Shown: one piece after another, positions 58,661 through 64,000 of the stretch
How positions within the stretch are numbered: the first letter of the stretch is position 1
Layout of the letters: the number at the start of each line of letters is the position of its first letter
Origin: Culex pipiens pallens
Taxonomy: Eukaryota > Arthropoda > Insecta > Diptera > Culicidae
Direction: 5' to 3'
DNA length: 64,000 nt
Assembly (NCBI RefSeq): GCF_016801865.2
Contig: NC_068938.1
Coordinates: 75,532,701-75,596,700, forward strand
Notes under the pieces: model-generated
The model's database searches: none
What the model saw: only the letters and a program-made list of their open reading frames with translations
What the model was told of the DNA's origin: nothing
Position numbers and translations under genes: made by a program

Positions 58661-61307
58661 TTCCATCAATATTATGAATTTTAATGCTCGCTCTTTAAAA
58701 GCGAAAGAAAATGAATTTTTCAACTTTTTACGAGTTCATAACGTGCACGTTGCTGTTATAACCGAAACATTTTTAAAAACTGGCACTTATTTGAAAAGTG
58801 ATCCAGATTATAAAGTTATAACTAATAACCGAATGAATCGAAATGGCGGTGGAGTTGCAATAGTTATCCACCGTAGTATGACTTATAGCACGTTACGTGA
58901 CTTTAAGTTAAAAGTTATTGAAAGTTTGGGCATTGAACTTGAAACTTCTTTTGGGAAAATTATGATTGCAGCTGCATATTTGCCTTTCCAATGCACTGGG
59001 GAAAATAAAAATCATTTCAAAGGGGATTTGAATAAACTTACTCGGCATAGATCTCGATTTTTGATCATCGGTGATTTTAATGCCAAACACCAATCTTGGA
59101 ATAATTCAAAAGTAAATTCCAATGGTAAAATTCTGTTCAGAGATTGCACTTCTGGTCTTTATTCGGTTTTATACCCGAATGGGCCAACTTGCTTTTCTTC
59201 TGTTAGAAATCCATCAACAATTGATTTGGTTTTGACAAATCAAAGTCAGTATTGTGGTCCTTTAGTGACTCATGCTGATTTTGATTCTGATCACCTTCCA
59301 GTAACTTTTTCACTTTCTCATGAAGCAGTTACCAGACCCAATAGTTCTGTGTTTAATTACCACAAAGCTAATTGGGACAGGTATCAGCATCATATTGAGA
59401 ATAATTTAAATCATGATTTTGTTTTAGAAACCAAAGCTGATATTGATTCAGCCTTGGAATCTTTAACTAATGCAATTTTGGATGCTAGGAATATTGCTAT
59501 TCCTAAAGTCCAAGTCAAATTTGATTCTCCCATTATTGATGACGATCTTCAGCTTCTGATTCGTCTGAAAAATGTTCGCCGAAGACAGTATCAACGTTCT
59601 CGTGATCCTGCACTGAAGCGAATTCAAAAAGATTTGCAAAAGGTTATTGACCACAGATTCACTCTCCTGCGAAATGAAAAGTTCGCAAGAGATGTCGAAC
59701 AAATTAAACCTTATTCCAAACCTTTTTGGAAACTTTCAAAGGTTCTTAAGAAACCTCAAAAACCCATCCCTTCTTTAAAAGATGGTGATAATATTCTATT
59801 AACTAATGGGGAAAAAGCTCAAAAACTTGCTCAGCAGTTTGAGAGTGCTCATAATTTCAACTTGAATGTTTTGAGTCCTATTGAAGATCAAATTTCAATA
59901 GAATTTCAGAATATTGTTGAACAAGAATTTTCATCAGATGAAGTTTTTAATACGGATCTGAATGAAATAAAATCTATTATCAAAAAATTTAAAAATATGA
60001 AAGCCCCTGGTGAGGATGGCATTTTTTACATTTTAATTAAAAAATTACCAGAAGTAACTTTAAGTTGCTTGGTCAAAACTTTCAACAAATGTTTTGATTT
60101 GGCATATTTTCCCAGTAGTTGGAAAAATGCCAAAGTAATTCCGATTTTGAAACCGGATAAAAATCCTGCTGAAGCCTCAAGCTATCGGCCCATTAGTTTG
60201 CTTTCATCTATTAGTAAATTATTCGAAAGAATAATTCTTAATAGAATGATGACGCACATTAATGAAAATTCAATTTTCGCTGATGAGCAGTTTGGATTTC
60301 GCCTTGGGCATTCAACTACTCATCAGTTGTTGAGAGTTTCAAATTTAATTCGAAGCAACAAATCTGAGGGCTATTCTACTGGCGCTGCTCTTCTAGACAT
60401 AGAAAAAGCATTTGACAGTGTTTGGCATAAAGGTTTGATTGCGAAATTGAAAAGGTTTAATTTTCCGATTTATATCGTGAAAATTATTCAAAATTATTTG
60501 ACGGATCGTACTCTGCAGGTATGTTATCAGAATAGCAAATCTGATCAACTACCTGTACGTGCTGGCGTCCCTCAAGGAAGCATTTTGGGTCCAATTTTAT
60601 ACAATATTTTTACTTCTGACTTGCCTGATTTGCCCCCAGGATGTCAGAAATCACTTTTTGCTGATGACACAAGCATCTCCGCCAAAGGCAGAAGCCTTCG
60701 TGTCATCACAAGAAGATTACAAAAAAGCTTGGATATTTTCAATTCTTATTTGAAAGAATGGAAAATTACTCCAAATGCTGCAAAAACTCAACTTATTATT
60801 TTCCCTCACAAACCAAGGGCTGATTTTCTTAAACCAAAAAGTCATCACATTATAAAGATGAATGAGGTAAATTTAAAGTGGGAGGATCAAGTGAAATATC
60901 TTGGACTTGGTTTTGACAAAAACCTTACTTACAAGGATCACATTGAAAGTATCCAGGTTAAATGTAACAAATATATTAAATGTTTGTATCCACTTATAAA
61001 CAGGAATTCTAGACTTTGTCTCAAGAATAAACTGTTAATTTATAAACAAATTTTCAGACCTGCCATGCTTTATGCTGTGCCGATCTGGACAAGCTGTTGC
61101 TTAACCAGGAAGAAAAAACTTCAGAGGATTCAGAACAAAATTCTGAAAATGATTCTGAAACTTCCTCCCTGGTTCAGCACCAGTGAACTTCATCAATTAG
61201 CCGAAGTTGACACTTTGGATGTTATGTCCAATAAGATAATTGATGCATTTCGACAAAAATCATTGCAGTCTTCAGCTGCATTGATCCGCTCTTTATATAG
61301 TTTATAA
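58647..61307 (+). CDS. ORF2 endonuclease and reverse transcriptase of the jockey-clade LINE
   Basis: An 886-residue enzyme that nicks the target and copies the element RNA into DNA there. The apurinic-type endonuclease domain occupies about residues 8-225: NFNARS near the start, ITETF, GGGVAIVIH, GDFNAKH (about 142) and the terminal SDHLPV. The reverse transcriptase covers about 440-720: KAPGEDG, SYRPISLLS, FGFRLGHSTTHQL, LLDIEKAFDSVWH, AGVPQGSILGP and the catalytic FADD (about 671-674). A Cys-containing C-terminal region follows and there is no RNase H domain, as usual for jockey. The start ATGGATCTAAGTAA overlaps the ORF1 stop, in another frame, so translation probably relies on termination and reinitiation. 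All expected motifs are present, so the enzyme may be functional. Confidence 0.97.
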   Translation: MDLSNSINIMNFNARSLKAKENEFFNFLRVHNVHVAVITETFLKTGTYLKSDPDYKVITNNRMNRNGGGVAIVIHRSMTYSTLRDFKLKVIESLGIELETSFGKIMIAAAYLPFQCTGENKNHFKGDLNKLTRHRSRFLIIGDFNAKHQSWNNSKVNSNGKILFRDCTSGLYSVLYPNGPTCFSSVRNPSTIDLVLTNQSQYCGPLVTHADFDSDHLPVTFSLSHEAVTRPNSSVFNYHKANWDRYQHHIENNLNHDFVLETKADIDSALESLTNAILDARNIAIPKVQVKFDSPIIDDDLQLLIRLKNVRRRQYQRSRDPALKRIQKDLQKVIDHRFTLLRNEKFARDVEQIKPYSKPFWKLSKVLKKPQKPIPSLKDGDNILLTNGEKAQKLAQQFESAHNFNLNVLSPIEDQISIEFQNIVEQEFSSDEVFNTDLNEIKSIIKKFKNMKAPGEDGIFYILIKKLPEVTLSCLVKTFNKCFDLAYFPSSWKNAKVIPILKPDKNPAEASSYRPISLLSSISKLFERIILNRMMTHINENSIFADEQFGFRLGHSTTHQLLRVSNLIRSNKSEGYSTGAALLDIEKAFDSVWHKGLIAKLKRFNFPIYIVKIIQNYLTDRTLQVCYQNSKSDQLPVRAGVPQGSILGPILYNIFTSDLPDLPPGCQKSLFADDTSISAKGRSLRVITRRLQKSLDIFNSYLKEWKITPNAAKTQLIIFPHKPRADFLKPKSHHIIKMNEVNLKWEDQVKYLGLGFDKNLTYKDHIESIQVKCNKYIKCLYPLINRNSRLCLKNKLLIYKQIFRPAMLYAVPIWTSCCLTRKKKLQRIQNKILKMILKLPPWFSTSELHQLAEVDTLDVMSNKIIDAFRQKSLQSSAALIRSLYSL

Positions 61308-61504
61308 GTTAGTTTTAAGGTATCCCTTTTCCCTTTTGTACATGTAGGACCTCCTACATTTGAAATCACTGAATAGCGAAAGCTACAATATTTCATGAAT
61401 AAATTAAAGTTGCTAGTATTTAAAATTGAGGTGAAAAGTCATCGTTTGTGATTGGACACTCAATAATATTTTAACTGAATGAATGTACATGGAAAAGAAA
61501 TTTG

Positions 61505-61512
61505 AATAAATA

Positions 61513-61544
<32 letters not shown>
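61505..61544 (+). terminator. Polyadenylation signal and poly(A) tail of the LINE
   Basis: AATAAA at 61505-61510 is followed within ten bases by an uninterrupted run of 26 A (61519-61544; the last two may belong to the target duplication). A pure A tail of this length is short-lived in genomes and supports a young insertion. Confidence 0.9.
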
Positions 61545-61557
61545 GCTCGTTTCTCTC
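61543..61557 (+). repeat. Right target-site duplication of the LINE
   Basis: Second copy of AAGCTCGTTTCTCTC, directly after the tail. The host sequence resumes with GTTTGCTTGGAAG. Confidence 0.92.
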
Positions 61558-61921
61558 GTTTGCTTGGAAGAAAAACGACGGTACATTTGCCCCATCATCA
61601 TCATCCAGCAGCAAAACATTCGACCTTTACGGTTCGGTTCGGCTGGTGAACAGATCTAACACACGGTGCACAACACACGTACAGCGCAAGCATACATACA
61701 GATTTGTGCGAACGTGTGTGAACACACACACACACACAGTCTGACAGGAGCAACATAACAAAACGTCCAGTTTTGGGATTCGGGGTGTCGGGTTTAGGGG
61801 AGATGGTAGGCCATTGTTGAATTTAGCTAATTTTGTACAGTTTTTGAACGATTTTCTTTTCATTGTTTAAGATTGACTTCTGAAGTATATAAAATTATTT
61901 CATGCCATTTTTTATTTTACA
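61558..61921. other. Short host stretch with (CA)n, no gene seen
   Basis: Contains a CATCATCATCATC run at about 61593 and a (CA)n run near 61722-61737. Frames here are short and overlapping on both strands. Confidence 0.4.
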
Positions 61922-62599
61922 CAAGCTTCCCTGCACCGTGCGGTACACGCGGTTCACTTGTCCCTCGGGTTTGCTTTGCGCCTGCTTTGTTCGGTTTACA
62001 CCCGTTCCCGACTCACATGAACCGAGGGTATTTTGGTTCATCGTACCAGCGCACCACGACACTCTCGGTTCGCCGCGTCGGTTTTGTGTCTGGCACTCAC
62101 CCATGGCATAAACCCGGTGTATGTACCAAGGTGCTTCACTCGGTACGAGCCGAGGTACGTGCCGTGGTATGCGCTGGCGGTACAAAACGGGTTCAATAGA
62201 GGAGAAAAGCAACTCGCGACAAAATTTTAAGGCTAGAAATTTTGACAGGTATGATTTTCATAAAGTATTCGCCTCCTTTTCTCTCCCACAGAAAACCTGG
62301 GAACGAGGTAGCTGTCAAACTAGGCCAATATGTTAAAGTCACTCACAAAATGAACTTTGAGTGATTTGAGTTCATTTCTGACGTCACGATTTTCTCCTCT
62401 ATATCACGGCGCGTACCACAGCACGCTGGGTTCATGCCATGGGTGAGTGCCAGACACAAAATCGATGGGGCGAGCCGAGAGTGTCGAGGTGCGCTGGTAC
62501 GATGTACCAAGATACCAATACACAAATGGGTTCAGGCACGTACCGAAGCTAGAAAACCAAACCCGCGGTGTGCGTTGACACTGGCGCATGGGAAGCTTG
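61922..62599. mobile_element. 678-bp GC-rich foldback element, possibly MULE-type
   Basis: Ends CAAGCTTCCC and GGGAAGCTTG are inverted. Long internal arms match too: GTACCAGCGCACC, GACACTCTCGG and TTTTGTGTCTGGCACTCACC at 62042-62105, with the reverse complement at 62434-62505. The flanks TTATTTTACA (61912-61921) and ATATTTTACA (62600-62609) agree at nine of ten positions, which suits a 9-10 bp duplication as in Mutator-like elements. Its GC content is well above its surroundings. Apparent frames on both strands come from the arms. Confidence 0.75.
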
Positions 62600-62620
62600 A
62601 TATTTTACATTATTGCATTT

Positions 62621-63428
62621 GGGTCATTCCATGTCAACTGAGTACACTTTTGTGCTCGACCTTCACCGATTTGGACCAAACTTGGAGGGAACGTTCATCT
62701 ATCGATAATTAATAGAAATCCCAAGTTTGGTGCTGATTGGACCATCCCTCTATTTTTGGAACCGCTTTTTTTGACGATTTTCTAAAAAACTTTTTTTTAT
62801 AATCATAACTTTGTATATTATATTTTAACGTTTAAAGTATTAAAATTCGGTTTTGACCAATTCCTTATATTTTATTTTTTTTATTTTATTAGCATCGTGT
62901 TCCCCGAACAATTTTACATTAAAATCAATGTGAACTTCAAACTAAAATGAACTATTAGCGAGATACAGCGATTTTACTGAAAAAAGTTTGGTTTTGCGCA
63001 GCACTTGGAAGAACATGGTGTGCTTTTCAACAAAAAGGGATGAATCCCGCATAGTTTGGATTTCATATGCGAGAAACTTATTTCGGATTTGAATTCATAG
63101 GACAGAGTGCTGCGCCAAATCAATCTTTTTTCAGTAAAATCGCTGAATCTCACCTTTTTATCTTTTAGTTTTAGATTCACATTGATTTTTAATGTAAAAT
63201 TGTTTGGGGAACACGAAGGTGATAAAAAATATAAGGATTTGGTCAAAACTGAATTATTATTACTTAAAACGTTAAAATATAATGCACGGGGGCATTTGAG
63301 GGTTAAAATTTTATTTTTATTTTTAATTCCTTGGACAATTTTCTATAAAATGCAACCTCTAAAAAGTCTTTTGGTACAATTCGGCGAAGGTCAAGTCCAA
63401 AATGTACCCAGTTGACATGGAATGACCC
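62621..63428. mobile_element. 808-bp foldback element with GGGTCATTCCATGTCAACTG ends
   Basis: GGGTCATTCCATGTCAACTG opens the element and its reverse complement with CAGTTGACATGGAATGACCC closes it. The arms pair along most of their length, for example GTGTTCCCCGAACAATTTTA (left) with TAAAATTGTTTGGGGAACAC (right) and GCGATTTTACTGAAAAAAG with its mirror at about 63125. The loop is near 63025. I could not settle the target duplication. Non-coding. Confidence 0.85.
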
Positions 63429-63451
63429 ATTTATTTTATACTGAACCAACT

Positions 63452-64000
63452 AGGGTAGATGGGTAATTCTTCACCAACTCACACAGCAGTTGCCCCGACC
63501 CCTCTTCGATTTGCGTGAAACTTTGTTCTAAGGGATAAATTTTGTACCTGATCACGAATCCAAGGTCCGTTTTTTGATATCTCATGACGGAGGGGCGGTG
63601 CGACCCCTTTCATTTTTGAACATGCGAAAAAAGCGCTGTTTTTCAATAATTTTCAGCTCGAAATGGCGATGAGATGAAAATTTGGTGTCAAAGGGACTTT
63701 TATGTAAAATTGGACGCTCAATTTGATGGCGTACTCAGAATTCCGAAAAAAAAGTATTTTTCATCGAAAAAAACAAAAAAAATATTTAAAACTCTGCCAT
63801 TTTCCGTTACCCGACTGTTAAAAAAATTGGAGCAAAAAAGTAACTTTTTCAACACTTTTTTTTCGTAAAATTGTAATAACTCGTGATGTTTATAGTCAAA
63901 TCCCTTAGGGACCATTCATAAACCACGTGGACACTTTTTTTGGAAATCAGCGCTTTTTTCGCATGTTCAAAAATGAAAGAGGTCGTACCGCCTCTCCGTC
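63452..64000. repeat. CCGCCCCTCCGTCA family copies at the window edge
   Basis: A minus-strand copy runs from GGGTAGATGGGTAATTC (63452) to about 63900, with GACCCCTCTTCGATTTGCG and GATATCTCATGACGGAGGGG. At 63909-63943 a GGGACCATTCATAAACCACG terminus like that at 53529 interrupts. From about 63948 a plus-strand copy begins (CGCATGTTCAAAAATG, GGTCGTACCGCC) and is cut by the window end. Confidence 0.65.

Larger units (their letters stand above)
57040..61542 (+). mobile_element. Full-length jockey-clade non-LTR retrotransposon
   Basis: The element has a leader of about 220 bp, ORF1 (gag-like), ORF2 (endonuclease plus reverse transcriptase), a 3' untranslated region of about 210 bp, an AATAAA signal and a run of 26 A. 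A 15-bp target duplication encloses it. Both frames are uninterrupted. Length (about 4.5 kb), lack of an RNase H domain, three CCHC knuckles in ORF1 and the internal promoter all fit the jockey clade. It resembles what I know of the mosquito Juan elements, though that name is a guess. The intact state and perfect duplication indicate a recent insertion. Confidence 0.96.

Overview
This window is AT-rich, gene-poor eukaryotic DNA packed with nested transposable elements. The element types are a jockey-clade LINE, tRNA-headed SINEs, many non-autonomous hAT, pogo and mariner-like MITEs, long foldback elements and a repeat family opening GCCTTCCTCACTGAGG. Together they suggest a culicine mosquito, most likely Culex. 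That assignment is inference from recalled repeat types; no search was run. I found no host protein-coding gene I can support. The only intact coding sequences belong to one retrotransposon.

Left part (1-18.6 kb): AT-rich DNA with no visible gene, a perfect 32-bp palindrome, foldback MITEs, and a fragment of a Penelope-like or LINE-like 3' region on the minus strand. At 5.6-9.1 kb lies a broken gag-like ORF1 of a non-LTR retrotransposon, split by a 2.26-kb hAT-type element with a perfect 8-bp target duplication. Two tRNA-derived SINEs with exact target duplications follow (13.4 and 15.8 kb).

Middle part (18.6-37.6 kb): two similar copies of an 8-10 kb block, in the same orientation, lie on either side of a 100-N assembly gap. 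They differ by whole-element insertions (a hAT element and a GCCTTCCTC-family element only in copy 1) and by microsatellite length. This is either a tandem segmental duplication or, quite possibly, two haplotypes left unmerged by the assembler. Next to the gap is a fragment carrying a hammerhead-ribozyme-like core.

Right part (37.6-64 kb): further dispersed repeats, a 16-monomer satellite array of about 150-bp units with higher-order A-B-C-D structure (40.9-43.4 kb), a three-level transposon nest (45.0-46.8 kb), a MITE inside a pogo-like MITE (47.3-47.6 kb), a hAT element inside a dispersed repeat (50.7-51.8 kb) and a near-perfect 702-bp foldback element (54.1-54.8 kb).

From 57.0 to 61.5 kb is a full-length jockey-clade LINE. 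It has both ORFs open, an Inr plus DPE promoter at its 5' end, a poly(A) tail and a 15-bp target duplication, and is the best candidate here for a recently or currently active element. ORF1 would coat the element RNA. ORF2 supplies the endonuclease and reverse transcriptase for target-primed insertion. The window closes with two more large foldback elements and copies of another dispersed repeat.
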